A DNA stretch of 64,000 nt from Kiritimatiellia bacterium (GCA_027493775.1 JAOSKE010000001.1:620001-684000), one strand, 5' to 3'; shown: positions 39,243 through 49,780, counted from the first letter of the stretch. Notes: generated from the letters alone by a model not told the origin. Translations and numbers: made by a program.

Positions 39243-40085
39243 TCAGCTTCGTGTCAATTCCTGCTGAAGGGCCTCCCACACTTCATCCGGCACATTGAGT
39301 GTGCCGATGCCTTTGCCCATTTTTATGCCGGGCGATATCGTGCCGTGGAAGTCGCTTCCGCCGGTCGCAATGAGTCCGAATTCTTTGCAGAGTTTCAGAT
39401 AAGACCGTTCCCAGCTACGGTTGTGCTCGGAATAATACACTTCAACGCCAGCAAGACCAAACTGCTTGAGATGCGCAAGAAGTGGTTTCATTTCCTTCAC
39501 CGTGCGTTTCAAGGTGAAGGGATGCGCAATGACGGGAAGCCCACCGGCCATTCTCAAAAGCTCCATCGTGGCCTCGGGGTTCAACCTGCGACGTTCCGCA
39601 TAACCCGGCTTTCCCTTGGCGAGATAACGCTCAAACGCCTCGCGTTTGTCTTTGACATACCCTTTGGCGATCAGCGCCTGGGCAAAGTGCGGACGCGCAA
39701 CCACGTCGGCGCCCGCGTGGCGCTGAACGTCGTCTATCGTCAGGCGAAGGCCCAGCCGATTGAGTTTCTGCAACATTTCCTGATTGCGGCTGTTGCGGCC
39801 TTCGCGAATCCATCGGAGATGCTCAAGGAACTCGCGATTCGTGTAGTCCACGCCATAGCCGAGTACGTGCAGTGTCCCCACCTCAATGTCCGCACTGACT
39901 TCCACACCGGCAATGGCAGGAACACCTGCAGCTTGAGCGGCCTCAAGGAAGCGCGGGATCCCTGCCACGCTGTCATGATCGGTTAGCGCAACACCTTTGA
40001 GGCCGAGAGTGGCCGCTTCTGCAATCAGCTCCTCCGGGGTCATACTCCCATCGGAGAACATGGAGTGCATGTGGAGGTCTATCAT
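39243..40085 (-). CDS. PHP domain phosphoesterase
   Basis: 280 aa. Metal-binding residues are in DLHMHSMFSDGSMTPEEL (HxH near residue 5), VALTDHDSVAG, GVEVSA, ARPHFAQALIAKG, VIAHPF and GGSDFHG, the full PHP set as in RNase AM/YciV-type enzymes that hydrolyse 3',5'-nucleoside bisphosphates or nanoRNA ends. The exact substrate is not shown. It lies nine bases after tkt on the same strand. Confidence 0.9.
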   Translation of the reverse strand: MIDLHMHSMFSDGSMTPEELIAEAATLGLKGVALTDHDSVAGIPRFLEAAQAAGVPAIAGVEVSADIEVGTLHVLGYGVDYTNREFLEHLRWIREGRNSRNQEMLQKLNRLGLRLTIDDVQRHAGADVVARPHFAQALIAKGYVKDKREAFERYLAKGKPGYAERRRLNPEATMELLRMAGGLPVIAHPFTLKRTVKEMKPLLAHLKQFGLAGVEVYYSEHNRSWERSYLKLCKEFGLIATGGSDFHGTISPGIKMGKGIGTLNVPDEVWEALQQELTRS

Positions 40086-40094
40086 CGCGGTTAA

Positions 40095-42080
40095 TTAGAA
40101 CATCGCGCGTGCGGTCTTCAACACGTTGGCCGCAGTGAAGCCGAACTTCTCAGCCAAAATCTTCGCAGGCGCGGAAGCGCCAAAGTGATTAAGGCACACC
40201 ATTTGCCCTTCGCTCCCAACGTACCGTTCCCAACCGAACGAAACACCAGCCTCGACAGCCAGCCGACGCGAGCAGGCCCTCGGCAAAACGGATTCGCGGT
40301 ATTGAGCCGACTGTTTCTCAAACAGTTCCCAAGACGGCAGACTGACTACGCGAACGACCTTGCCGTCCTCTTTCGCAAGTTGCTGTCCTGCTTCCAACGC
40401 AATAGACACTTCCGAACCCGTCGCAATGATAATGATGTCCGGATTCGCCCCGCTCTCCCACAGCGTATAACCGCCGCGCAAGACACCCGACGCAGGAGCG
40501 CAGACAGAACGATCCAAGACCGGGACGTTCTGGCGAGTCAGCGCGAGTGAAGTCGGGCCGCTCTTTTGCTGCAAGGTCGCGAGCCACGCGTACGCGGTCT
40601 CGTTTGCGTCCGCCGGGCGGATCACGGTCATATTCGGAATCGTGCGCAGCGCGGCGAGATGCTCCACCGCTTGATGCGTAGGCCCGTCTTCGCCAAGGAA
40701 AACACTGTCGTGTGTGAACACGGTGATCGTCGGAATCTGCATCAACGCGGCGAGTCGCAGGGCCGGTCGGCAATAATCCGAGAACACGAGGAAGGTCGCG
40801 CCGAAGACGGTAAAGCCTCCGTGAAGGACCATTCCGTTCACAATTCCAACCATCGAATGTTCGCGGATTCCATAGTGAAGATTGCGCCCGGCAAACTGAT
40901 GCGGGGCAACCGAGTCCGCTCCTTTAATTAAGGTGCTCGTACTCGGCGCAAGGTCCGCAGAACCTCCGACAAAGTGCGGAATCAGTTTCGCCAGCGTCTG
41001 AATCACCGCGCCGGACGAGCTGCGCGTGGCCTGCGGCTTATCCACCGGGAACGTGGGCAGTTGCTGCTCCAAATCGGCAGGCAACTCACCGGCCAGACCG
41101 GCCTTCCATGCGGCCATCTCAGCCGGAAATGCCTTCGCGTAAGCAGCCTCCTGCTCGTGCCATTTCGTATGTGCGGCCTCGCCTTCTTTCCGTCGCGCTG
41201 CAAATGCGGCGCGGGCTTCGTCGGAAATGTAAAAATCTTTATCTTCGGGCAAACCGAGATTCTTCTTCGTCGCCTTCACCTCTTCGACGCCAAGCGGTGA
41301 GCCGTGGGATTTCTCGCTACCCGCAAGATTCGGACTCCCCTTCGCAATCGTGGTGTGACCAATGATAATGGTCGGGCGCTTCTGTTCCTGACGCGCGGCG
41401 ATCAGCGCCTGCTCAATCTCCTTGTGATCGTTTCCATTAATTTCCAATACGTTCCAGTGATACCCCTCGAAACGCTTGCGAACATCGTCGCTATAGGCCA
41501 GGTCCGTGGAGCCTTCAATCGTAATGCGATTGCTATCGTGGAAAACAATCAGCTTGTTCAACCCCAGATGCCCCGCCGTGGAAAATGCCTCATGGGAAAC
41601 GCCCTCCATGAAATCGCCATCGCCGGCAAGAACATAGGTGTAGTGGTCAACGAGCGAATGACCGGGCTTATTGAAACGTGCCGCCAACATCGCTTCGGCC
41701 AGCGCCATCCCCACCGCGTTGCCGCACCCCTGCCCCAACGGGCCGGTCGTCGTTTCAACACCGGGCGTATGGTGGACTTCCGGATGCCCCGGCGTGCGGC
41801 TGCCCCACTGACGGAACTGCTTGATATCGTCCAATGACAGATCATAACCCGCGAGATGCAACAGGCTGTAAAGCAGCATCGAAGCGTGGCCCGCAGAAAG
41901 GACAAAACGGTCGCGATCTACCCAGTTCGGCGCCTTCGGGTCATACTTCAAAAATTTGAGAAAAAGAATTGCGGCAAAATCTGCCGTGCCTAGCGGCATG
42001 CCCGGATGCCCGGAATTTGCTTTTTGAATGGCATCAATGGCCAACCCACGAATGATGTTTGCAACGTGCTCAGTATTCAT
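40095..42080 (-). CDS. tkt: transketolase
   Basis: Moves two-carbon units in the non-oxidative pentose phosphate pathway. It has 661 aa: KANSGHPGMPLGTADFA, the ThDP motif GDGDFMEGVSHEAFSTAGHLGLNKL, then GGSADLAPS and the catalytic YGIREHSMVGI in the pyrimidine domain, and ATGSEVSIALEAG. All are canonical. Works with Rpe and the Zwf/Pgl enzymes encoded in the same window. A divergent 248-base gap separates it from the second YfhO gene. Confidence 0.97.
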   Translation of the reverse strand: MNTEHVANIIRGLAIDAIQKANSGHPGMPLGTADFAAILFLKFLKYDPKAPNWVDRDRFVLSAGHASMLLYSLLHLAGYDLSLDDIKQFRQWGSRTPGHPEVHHTPGVETTTGPLGQGCGNAVGMALAEAMLAARFNKPGHSLVDHYTYVLAGDGDFMEGVSHEAFSTAGHLGLNKLIVFHDSNRITIEGSTDLAYSDDVRKRFEGYHWNVLEINGNDHKEIEQALIAARQEQKRPTIIIGHTTIAKGSPNLAGSEKSHGSPLGVEEVKATKKNLGLPEDKDFYISDEARAAFAARRKEGEAAHTKWHEQEAAYAKAFPAEMAAWKAGLAGELPADLEQQLPTFPVDKPQATRSSSGAVIQTLAKLIPHFVGGSADLAPSTSTLIKGADSVAPHQFAGRNLHYGIREHSMVGIVNGMVLHGGFTVFGATFLVFSDYCRPALRLAALMQIPTITVFTHDSVFLGEDGPTHQAVEHLAALRTIPNMTVIRPADANETAYAWLATLQQKSGPTSLALTRQNVPVLDRSVCAPASGVLRGGYTLWESGANPDIIIIATGSEVSIALEAGQQLAKEDGKVVRVVSLPSWELFEKQSAQYRESVLPRACSRRLAVEAGVSFGWERYVGSEGQMVCLNHFGASAPAKILAEKFGFTAANVLKTARAMF

Positions 42081-42328
42081 ATTTTTTCTCTCTCATTTCT
42101 CCCGCCAGTACGATACACAGGCGGCTTCCCCAATTCTCTTCCATGGAAAATCCGTTGGGATTGTGCAGAATTGGGTTTCACTTTACACTCTCTTTTTATG
42201 CGTTCACCAGATTTTCAAAATCGAACAGCCCGCAAATGCGACTTTCGTCGTGTTGTGCATCCGGCGCTCGGGAACGCTGCTTTCAGTATACTGCAAAACT
42301 CAACTTTCGCCACAGGACGGCACAGAAC

Positions 42329-44882
42329 GTGAAAGCCTCGCGCCGCATTCTCTTCTCCCTCCTAATCACGCTCGCGATCTGCCTCCCGCTGTCATGGCCG
42401 CTGCCCAAAATGATGTCGGACACCATGCCTTGGGGCGCCACAAAACGGATGGAACCGCCGGCAGAACTCTCGCCGATGATTCCCGGCGACCACATTCAAT
42501 TCCTCTACTACATGCTGCTCGCAAACGATTTCATAGCCGGGCAGACGCCGCTCTTTTACAACCTCTACGAATTCAACACCGGCAACGATGAGGCGCGATA
42601 TAGTCCCGGTTCCTATTACCTTCCCTTCTCTCTCGCCTTTTCTGTCTTCCACCTCTTCGGCACACCCGCCTTCGCATGGAACGCATCCATCTTTCTCGCC
42701 GCCTGGCTCGCCTATCTATTCACCTGGCTGCTCGCGCTCCGCTACACCTCCCGTGAAGGCATAGCGGCCACCGCCGCGCTCTTCGCCCTCCTCTTGCCTT
42801 TCCAATGGGTTCAACTGTTCGGCGGAAGTCCAGCCGGCTTCGGAATGGTGATGATTCCCTTGCTCCTGCTCGGAATTGATCGCGCCGTGCGCGACGATCA
42901 GTTTAGCGGCGGACTGATTGCCGGCATCGCCATCTTTTTTGCGAGCTGCACGGATACTCACGTTTTCTTCTTCGGCGCACTGCTCATCCCTGTTTGGTGT
43001 ATCGTTGCTTTCACCCAACGCGCTTCCTTCAACTGGCAACGCCCCGCCGCATATTGGCGTCTGACGCGGGCGCTCGCGCCGCTGCTCATTCTCGCAATAC
43101 TCGCGCTCCTCCAAACGCAAATCGGAACGGACAGCATTCAAGAGACCGCCTCTTCCGCTGGCCGCACAATCGGAGAAGTAAAATTATTCTCACCGCGCTG
43201 GCAGGGCCTGTGGGCTTGGCGCAGCATCAACGTCACCGACCAAATCTATCTGGGCTACATCATTACCGCACTGCTCGCACTTGGCGGCTTCACCCTCACC
43301 ACGCGCGCCATCCGTGCGCGACGCGGCGTCGCGATGCAGAGAGGCTTTCTATTTGCCCTGGTCTGCGTTGGCATCGCAGGAACCGTTGCGTTGGCGATGG
43401 GGCCGTTTGGCCCATTTCGCGGAAAACTTTTCGCGCTCGTCCGCGACCTTGTTCCGAATTACGAAATGATCCGCCAGCCCGCCAAAATTTTCGTCATCCT
43501 CCCCGCGCTCCTCGGAATCGGCGCGGCGCTCACGCTCGATGCAGTAGTCGAAGCGCGGCCACGGCTCCCCCGCTGGCTCCTCCCCGTGCTCGGGCTACTG
43601 ATCGCGGCTGAATATTACAGCCAAACGCGGGTTTCCCTCTCTCGAATCAGCGACACCAACACCGCCTACGCCGCCGTCGCGCAGGATGCACAAACACGCG
43701 CAAAGAAGGCGCGAGCAATGGTTCTTCCGCTCTGGCCCGGCGATTCACATTTCGCGTCCATCTACCAATACTACAGCATGCTCTACCGCATCCGGATGAT
43801 CAACGGATACAGCCCGTTCGTTCCGACGGAATACATTGAGGGCGTCTTTGATCGCTACGAAACACTAAACCTCGGCTACGCAAGCGAGCAGCAACTTGAC
43901 CAGCTTCTATCGCTCGGAATTGACCACCTCCTTCTTCACGAAGACCTCTATCCCGAAAAAAGTCAGCGCGTTCCCGATCGGCACAGCGCTTTCCGGGTTG
44001 CTGAACAATCCGCGCATCGTCCAACTGCAACAGGACGGCCCGGTGTGGGCCTTTCGAATCCTTCCGACCGCAGAAGCGCGCGCACCGGTTGCAACCAACT
44101 GGAATTTCTATTTCCCCGCCAACCACCTTGAAGCCGAGCGACAGCGCGACCGGGATGCAGGTCCCGGCAACGATGCAAGTGCAAGCGGTGGCGCATATAT
44201 CCACCTGGCCGACGACGCCTATTTGAACTTCAATTCCGTCTCGACCCTTGCCTTCCCCGAAATGCGCTGGTGGGTGCGGACACGGGGCAACGGACTTCTG
44301 CGTATAGACCGGCTGCTCGCCGGGACTTCCATTGGCATCATTGAACAAGCTGTTGATTTCGCCGAATGGTCATGGCTCGAAATCCCCGCTGGCACATGGG
44401 ACGGCGCACAAGAGGTCAGCCTCAAATTCACCGTTGCTGAAGGCACCGCCGATATTGATCTCGTTAAACTATCCGCAGGCGAATGGGACGCCATGGAGCC
44501 GGGTGAGTCGTTGGAAATCCCGGCCCCCGTTTTCTTCCACGCAGGCAACACGGATATCGCGACCGATAGCGTGAACTTTCTTACAGATCGCGACCGACGC
44601 GGTCTCCTCTTCTACGGGCCGAAGCTGCCCCTCGCACCCGGGCGTTATCAGATTCGCGTGGATGCCACGGTTTCTCACACCGGCGATGGCCGGGCGGGAC
44701 AATGGATCGCGGCTTGTCCTGAAGGCGCTCCCGACATCGGGCAAACAACAATGACTGCAGGAACACCGACCATTTTGGATATCACCGTGCCCAACAACCA
44801 GCCATTTCTCCTTGCCTTCGTCTACGACGCAACAGAAGACGTCTCCATCCACCGCATAACATTCACGCGCCAACCCGACTAA
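42329..44882 (+). CDS. second YfhO-like membrane protein (apparent frameshift)
   Basis: About 850 aa. About ten N-terminal hydrophobic segments with GDHIQFLYYMLLANDFIAGQ and FFASCTDTHVFFFGALL are followed by a C-terminal extracytoplasmic part with predicted beta-rich sequence. GTG 42329 with AGGACGG upstream is chosen over an earlier ATG that would give a low-complexity start. The frame breaks at six A (43956-43961); removing one gives LYPEKVSAFPIGTALSGLL. Similar in layout, not closely in sequence, to the gene at 33.0 kb. Function unknown. Confidence 0.72.
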
Positions 44883-44966
44883 TCGGATATAGGCATCTAC
44901 ATTCATGGCTTTTGAAAGATCGAGGCTCTTCGACATGAAGCAAATGGGCGGGAACGTGTACCTGCA

Positions 44967-45010
44967 TTGACAACCCTCAAATCAACACCTAGCTTTGCTA
45001 GGACTTTAAT
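44967..45010 (+). promoter_or_regulatory. acnA promoter region with hairpin
   Basis: A perfect TTGACA (44967-44972) is followed 17 bases on by TAGCTT; a TTTAAT at 45005 is an alternative -10. CCTAGC-TTT-GCTAGG (44988-45002) is a 6-bp perfect inverted repeat across this zone, a possible operator. AGGAG lies seven bases before acnA. Confidence 0.4.
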
Positions 45011-45036
45011 GATAGTGTGGATGCAAGGAGTTTGAC

Positions 45037-47733
45037 ATGTCGCGTTTTAATTACAGCTTGAAAGAATTGACCCTAAGCAATGGGGAAACGGTACACTATT
45101 ACAGCCTGCCAGAATTGGAGAAGGCGGGCCTGATCAACTTGGACCGCGTGCCCTACTCCATCCGCGTTGTTCTTGAATCACTGGTCCGCTATCAGGGCCA
45201 TCCCGCGTTCCACGAGGAGCATGTAACGAACTTCGCAAAGTGGGCGCCGCACATGGAGCATCCGAGCGAATTCCCCTACCAGCCCGCGCGCGTGCTGTTG
45301 CAGGATTTTACCGGCGTACCCTGTATCGCCGATCTCGCCGCATTGCGCAGCGCGATGCAACGCGTGGGTGGTGACCCGTTCAAAATCGAGCCGCAAATTC
45401 CAGTGGACCTCGTCGTGGACCACTCGGTACAGGTGGACTCGTACGAAGACCTCGATGCGTATGAGCGCAACATCGAAAAGGAATTCGAGCGCAACAACGA
45501 GCGCTACATCTTTCTGCGCTGGGGCCAGGGCGCGTTCAACAACCTTCGCATCATCCCGCCCGATCTCGGAATTTGTCACCAAGTGAACCTTGAGTACCTC
45601 GCAAAGGTCGTAATGACGATAAAGGATGAACAGGGTCGCACAATCGCCTACCCCGACTCGCTCGTCGGTACCGACTCACACACACCCATGGTGAATGCGC
45701 TTGGCGTAGTCGGATGGGGCGTGGGTGGAATCGAGGCCGAGGCAGCAATGCTTGGACAGCCCATTCCACTGGTCATGCCGAAGGTGACCGGGATTCATCT
45801 GACCGGCAAGCTCCCGACCGGCGCAACGGCAACGGACTTCGCGCTCGCCGTAACCAACCTTTGCCGCAAAGTCGGCGTAGTCGAACACTTCGTCGAATAC
45901 TTCGGGCCCGGCGTACGTGAACTTTCCGCCGCCGACCGTGCGACGGTCGCGAACATGTCGCCAGAATACGGCGCGACAATGGGCTTCTTCCCCGTGGACG
46001 AAGAAACCCTGCACTATCTCCACGATACGGGCCGGACGGCGGAACAGTTGGAACTGGTTGAGAAATACTGCAAGGCCCAGAAACTCTTTCGCACAGCCGA
46101 TGCGCCGACGCCAGAATACACACAGATTCTGGAATTGGATCTCTCGTCGCTGAAGCCCAGCGTCGCTGGCCCGAAGCGCCCGCAGGATCGCTTGATGATA
46201 GAGGAATTGAAGCCCGCATTTGCAAAAGCGCTAACGGCGCCGGTCAAAGAGCGTGGCTTTGCCTTGAGCGAAGACAAGCTCAATGCCCACGCGAGTGCTG
46301 GCGAGTATGGCGAGCTGCGCCACGGCTCAGTCGTCATCGCCGCAATCACCAGTTGCACCAACACATCGAATCCGAACGTTATGCTCGCTGCCGGCATTGT
46401 TGCAAAGAAGGCATCCGAGAAAGGACTAACCGTTCCGCAGCACGTCAAGACCAGCCTCGCGCCCGGCTCGCGCGTGGTCACGGAATATCTGCGAAAGGCT
46501 GGCCTCCTCAAGGCGTTGAAAGACATCCGTTACAACCTCGTCGCGTACGGTTGCACGACGTGCATTGGAAACAGTGGCCCGCTCAAACCGGAAATCGCAA
46601 AGGCGATTAAGGAAGGCGATCTCGTCGCTGTCTCCGTTCTCAGCGGAAACCGCAACTTCGAGGGCCGCATCCACTCACTGACCAAGGCAAACTATCTCTG
46701 CTCTCCTCCGCTGGTAGTCGCGTACGCGCTTGCCGGACGGATTGATATTGACCTAGCCACGGAGCCACTCGGGACCGATAAAGACGGGAAACCGGTGTTT
46801 CTTAAGGACCTCTGGCCGACAGAGGCCGAGATCAAGCAATACCTCGCGCTCGCGGCCGATCCGGAACTGTATCGCAAACTGTATCACGACATCACCACGT
46901 CCAACCCAATTTGGAACTTGCTCCCCGGCAGCGGCGACCCCGTGTACACGTGGAACGAATCCTCGACCTACATTCAGGAACCGCCGTTCCTCGTTGACAT
47001 GCCCGAAAAGCCGCAGCCGTTGACCGACATCCATTCGGCCTCCGTCCTTGCGCTCTTCGGCGACTTCATCACGACCGATCACATCTCGCCTGCTGGCGCG
47101 ATCGCAGCAGAAAGTCCTGCCGGCAACTATCTCATCGCAAACGGCGTGAAGCCCGAGGACTTCAATTCCTACGGCTCGCGGCGCGGCAATCACGAAGTCA
47201 TGATGCGCGGCACTTTCGCTAACATCCGCATCAAGAACGAGATGATGGGCGGCAAAGAAGGCGGGAATACGATCTATCAGCCGACCGGCGAAGTTATGTC
47301 GATCTACGATGCGGCGATGAAGTATATCTCCGAAAATAGATGCCTCGTCGTACTCGCGGGCAAAATGTACGGCGCGGGTTCCTCGCGCGACTGGGCTGCA
47401 AAGGGAACGTATTTGCTCGGCGTCAAGGCAGTCATCGCAGAGAGTTTCGAGCGCATTCACCGGAGCAACCTTGTTGAAATGGGCGTGCTCCCGATGGAAT
47501 TCACCAACGGCGAAACTGCTGCGAGCCTCGGCTTATCTGGAAAAGAGACCATCACGATCACTGGAATCAGTGGCGACCTCACCCCCGGCAAAAAGCTGCA
47601 GGTCGTGGCAGAAGGCCCCGACGGCAAAAAGACCTTCACCGTCAAGGCCCGCGTGGATTCCGCCGTTGAAGTGGAATACCTTCGCCACGGTGGCATCCTG
47701 CAATACGTGTTGCGCGACGCTCTTGCGAAATAA
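45037..47733 (+). CDS. acnA: aconitate hydratase
   Basis: Citrate to isocitrate in the TCA cycle, 4Fe-4S enzyme of the AcnA/IRP1 type, 898 aa. Iron-sulfur cysteines are in ITSCTNTSNPN and GCTTCIGNSGPL; VGTDSHTPMVNALGVVGWGVGG and the domain 4 swivel (GSSRDWAAKGTYLLGVKAVIAESFERIHRSNLVEMGVLP region) are complete. AGGAG precedes the ATG. It stands alone and ends in a large inverted repeat. Confidence 0.97.
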   Translation: MSRFNYSLKELTLSNGETVHYYSLPELEKAGLINLDRVPYSIRVVLESLVRYQGHPAFHEEHVTNFAKWAPHMEHPSEFPYQPARVLLQDFTGVPCIADLAALRSAMQRVGGDPFKIEPQIPVDLVVDHSVQVDSYEDLDAYERNIEKEFERNNERYIFLRWGQGAFNNLRIIPPDLGICHQVNLEYLAKVVMTIKDEQGRTIAYPDSLVGTDSHTPMVNALGVVGWGVGGIEAEAAMLGQPIPLVMPKVTGIHLTGKLPTGATATDFALAVTNLCRKVGVVEHFVEYFGPGVRELSAADRATVANMSPEYGATMGFFPVDEETLHYLHDTGRTAEQLELVEKYCKAQKLFRTADAPTPEYTQILELDLSSLKPSVAGPKRPQDRLMIEELKPAFAKALTAPVKERGFALSEDKLNAHASAGEYGELRHGSVVIAAITSCTNTSNPNVMLAAGIVAKKASEKGLTVPQHVKTSLAPGSRVVTEYLRKAGLLKALKDIRYNLVAYGCTTCIGNSGPLKPEIAKAIKEGDLVAVSVLSGNRNFEGRIHSLTKANYLCSPPLVVAYALAGRIDIDLATEPLGTDKDGKPVFLKDLWPTEAEIKQYLALAADPELYRKLYHDITTSNPIWNLLPGSGDPVYTWNESSTYIQEPPFLVDMPEKPQPLTDIHSASVLALFGDFITTDHISPAGAIAAESPAGNYLIANGVKPEDFNSYGSRRGNHEVMMRGTFANIRIKNEMMGGKEGGNTIYQPTGEVMSIYDAAMKYISENRCLVVLAGKMYGAGSSRDWAAKGTYLLGVKAVIAESFERIHRSNLVEMGVLPMEFTNGETAASLGLSGKETITITGISGDLTPGKKLQVVAEGPDGKKTFTVKARVDSAVEVEYLRHGGILQYVLRDALAK

Positions 47734-47735
47734 AC

Positions 47736-47782
47736 TTCCAAGGGTTGGAAGTCCGCTGCAAAACAACTTCCAACCCTTGGAA
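47736..47782 (+). terminator. nested inverted repeat after acnA
   Basis: 17-bp perfect arms 47736-47752 and 47766-47782 with a 13-base loop, followed by CTTTT. Each arm is itself a near-palindrome, TTCCAA-GGG-TTGGAA, so the site can fold in two ways. It may act as terminator or as a DNA site. Confidence 0.65.
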
Positions 47783-47799
47783 CTTTTAGGAAATTCAAT

Positions 47800-48000
47800 G
47801 TGCGGGTAGATTCGGAAAAGTCATTTGGAACGCGCGAATGCCCTTCGTGCGCGACCGAAGTCCCCGCAAACGAAAATCGCTGCCCCATTTGCAGCTACGA
47901 ATTCCCGAACACAAACCCGCGCCAACGCGGAATGAAACTATGGGGCGCAATACTGATGCTGCTCCTACTCCTCGCACTGGTTCTCGCGGCGTATTTGTAG
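47800..48000 (+). CDS. membrane-anchored zinc ribbon micro-protein
   Basis: 66 aa from GTG 47800, with AGGAA in TTAGGAAATTCAAT upstream. CPSCATEVPANENRCPICSYEF holds two CxxC pairs, a zinc ribbon, and one C-terminal membrane helix (LWGAILMLLLLLALVLAAYL). Such tail-anchored ribbons are common in bacteria but with no general function. It follows the acnA inverted repeat and is closed by a bidirectional terminator. Confidence 0.75.
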   Translation: MRVDSEKSFGTRECPSCATEVPANENRCPICSYEFPNTNPRQRGMKLWGAILMLLLLLALVLAAYL

Positions 48001-48036
48001 CCTCTTCTGCAAGCGCTGGCTCCGCATTGCAATAAA

Positions 48037-48064
48037 AAAGCGGCGGCCCGAGGGCCGCCGCTTT
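48037..48064. terminator. bidirectional terminator
   Basis: AAAGCGGCGGCCC and its complement around GA. A-run on one side and T-run on the other suit both the zinc-ribbon gene (plus) and the LTXXQ gene (minus). Confidence 0.85.
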
Positions 48065-48082
48065 CAATCCATTGCAAATGCG

Positions 48083-48415
48083 TTATTCGCAACTGCCGCG
48101 CTTCTTGGACGGCTTGTCGCCGCACTTGGTCAGAAGCTGGTCGTACTGTTCCGCCGTGAGAATCTGGCGAATTTTCTTGGTTGCGGACTCGCAGGCTTCT
48201 TCGGTTTTCCCTTCAGCTTTGCAGGCAGCCTGGACTTCATCGAGCTGGGCCTGTTGCTCAGCCGTGAGGTTTAATTCAGCAAAGACATCCTTGCAGTCGC
48301 TCATATCGGCGCTGCGTTTTGCTTTCGAACTGCCACCACAAGCGGCGTCGGCAAGATTCGGAACAGCCATCACGGCGAACAGCGACGCGGCGGCGATTAT
48401 CAACGGCAACTTCAT
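48083..48415 (-). CDS. secreted LTXXQ/Spy-like small protein
   Basis: About 110 aa. A signal peptide (MKLPLIIAAASLFAVMAVPNLADA) precedes a helical mature part with two LTAEQ motifs (LTAEQQAQLDEV and LTAEQYDQL), typical of CpxP/Spy-like periplasmic chaperones. Six cysteines remain after the signal peptide, unusual for Spy. ATG 48415 has GGAGG eight bases upstream; a GTG two codons earlier is too close to it. Holdase function is family inference. Confidence 0.7.
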   Translation of the reverse strand: MKLPLIIAAASLFAVMAVPNLADAACGGSSKAKRSADMSDCKDVFAELNLTAEQQAQLDEVQAACKAEGKTEEACESATKKIRQILTAEQYDQLLTKCGDKPSKKRGSCE

Positions 48416-48491
48416 AAACACATCCTCCAGTAACTTAAACAGACAACCGATATACTACCCATAGACAAAACGTTTTTCAAGGCGTTCAAGT

Positions 48492-48974
48492 TTATCCGGG
48501 ATATTTTCGCTCCAGTCTGACAAAACTGTAGCCGGGGCTTCCCGCGTGATCCTCCCGCGAAACCTCGCGCCATTCGCTCCGCTCCCATTTTGGAAAGAAC
48601 GTGTCACCGTCGTAGCTGGCATTCACTTCGGTTAGATGGATAATATCGGCCAAGGGAATCGTCTCGCCATAAAGTTGTGCGCCGCCGATGATGGCGACTT
48701 CTTCTTCCTTCGATACGTGCTCCAGCGCGGCGGCGAGGGAATGGACTACGATAGCGCCGGGAGCGCTAAAATCGCGTTGGCGGGTGACCACAATGTTCAG
48801 GCGACCGGGCAAAGGCTTTCCGATGGACTCCCAGGTCTTGCGGCCCATCACAATCGGCTTGCCCATTGTCACTTTCTTGAAGAAGCGCAGGTCTTCGGAA
48901 ATATACCAAGGGAGCTGCCCGCCTTTTCCGATGACTCCGTTTGCCGCGATGGCAACTACGATTGAGACCTTCAT
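48492..48974 (-). CDS. folA: dihydrofolate reductase
   Basis: Reduces dihydrofolate to tetrahydrofolate with NADPH. It has 160 aa: VAIAANGVIGKGGQLPWY, the catalytic acid in EDLRFFK, MGRKTWESIGKPLPGR, and IIGGAQLYGETIPLADIIHLTEV. ATG 48974 follows thyA by four bases, matching the thyA-folA logic: ThyA makes dihydrofolate, FolA recycles it. Confidence 0.95.
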   Translation of the reverse strand: MKVSIVVAIAANGVIGKGGQLPWYISEDLRFFKKVTMGKPIVMGRKTWESIGKPLPGRLNIVVTRQRDFSAPGAIVVHSLAAALEHVSKEEEVAIIGGAQLYGETIPLADIIHLTEVNASYDGDTFFPKWERSEWREVSREDHAGSPGYSFVRLERKYPG

Positions 48975-48978
48975 GCCA

Positions 48979-49773
48979 TCAAACCGCAATTGGCGCACGG
49001 ATAAGCGCATGACACTGATAATTCTCCAGCGCAAAATCCTCGAAGCGGAAATCGAATATGGATTTCACCGCCGGATTCATGCGCAGCGTCGGCAAGGGGT
49101 AAGGCTCGCGGGTGAGCTGCAGGTCGGCTTGCTCAAGATGATTGAGGTATAGATGCGCGTCGCCGATGGTGAGAACAAAATCGCCAGGCTGCAGATTGCA
49201 CGCCTGAGCAACCATCATCGTAAGCAGCGCGTAGGACGCGATGTTGAATGGAATGCCTAGGAACACGTCGCCGCTTCGTTGATACAGTTGGCAGGAGAGT
49301 GTTTCCTTCGCGACGTAAAATTGAAACAGGCAGTGACACGGCGGAAGCGCCATCTGAGCAAGTTCTCCCGGATTCCATGCCGTGACGATGTGGCGGCGGG
49401 AATTGGGACTCTCCTTGATCTGGCGAATCACATTGGAAATCTGATCCACCACCCTGCCGTCTGCCGTCCGCCACGAGCGCCATTGAGCGCCGTACACGCG
49501 GCCAAGGTCACCGTTCTCATCCGCCCACTCATCCCAAATCGTGACGTTATTTTCGTTCAAGTAGCCGACGTTCGTGTCGCCTTTGAGGAACCAAAGCAGC
49601 TCGTGAATCACTGAACGCGTGTGCAGTTTCTTTGTTGTAACGGCGGGGAAGCCTTCAGCAAGATCAAATCGCATTTGATGCCCGAACACGCTCAGCGTGC
49701 CGGTTCCCGTGCGGTCGCCACGCTGGACTCCATCGTTGCGTACGCGGGCGAGCAAATTGAGGTATTGCTTCAC
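48979..49773 (-). CDS. thyA: thymidylate synthase
   Basis: Makes dTMP from dUMP and methylene-tetrahydrofolate, 264 aa, the classical folate type. [14 protein letters not shown] (dUMP site Arg), [20 protein letters not shown], the catalytic Cys in [29 protein letters not shown] and [12 protein letters not shown] are all present. It follows udp by seven bases. Together with udp and folA this is a small pyrimidine cluster. Confidence 0.97.
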   Translation of the reverse strand: MKQYLNLLARVRNDGVQRGDRTGTGTLSVFGHQMRFDLAEGFPAVTTKKLHTRSVIHELLWFLKGDTNVGYLNENNVTIWDEWADENGDLGRVYGAQWRSWRTADGRVVDQISNVIRQIKESPNSRRHIVTAWNPGELAQMALPPCHCLFQFYVAKETLSCQLYQRSGDVFLGIPFNIASYALLTMMVAQACNLQPGDFVLTIGDAHLYLNHLEQADLQLTREPYPLPTLRMNPAVKSIFDFRFEDFALENYQCHALIRAPIAV

Positions 49774-49780
49774 TGGGCTG

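Noticed and set aside
42059..42328. Upstream extension of the second YfhO gene to ATG 42059
   Set aside because: Adds 90 residues without membrane or domain character and overlaps tkt; GTG 42329 has a Shine-Dalgarno.
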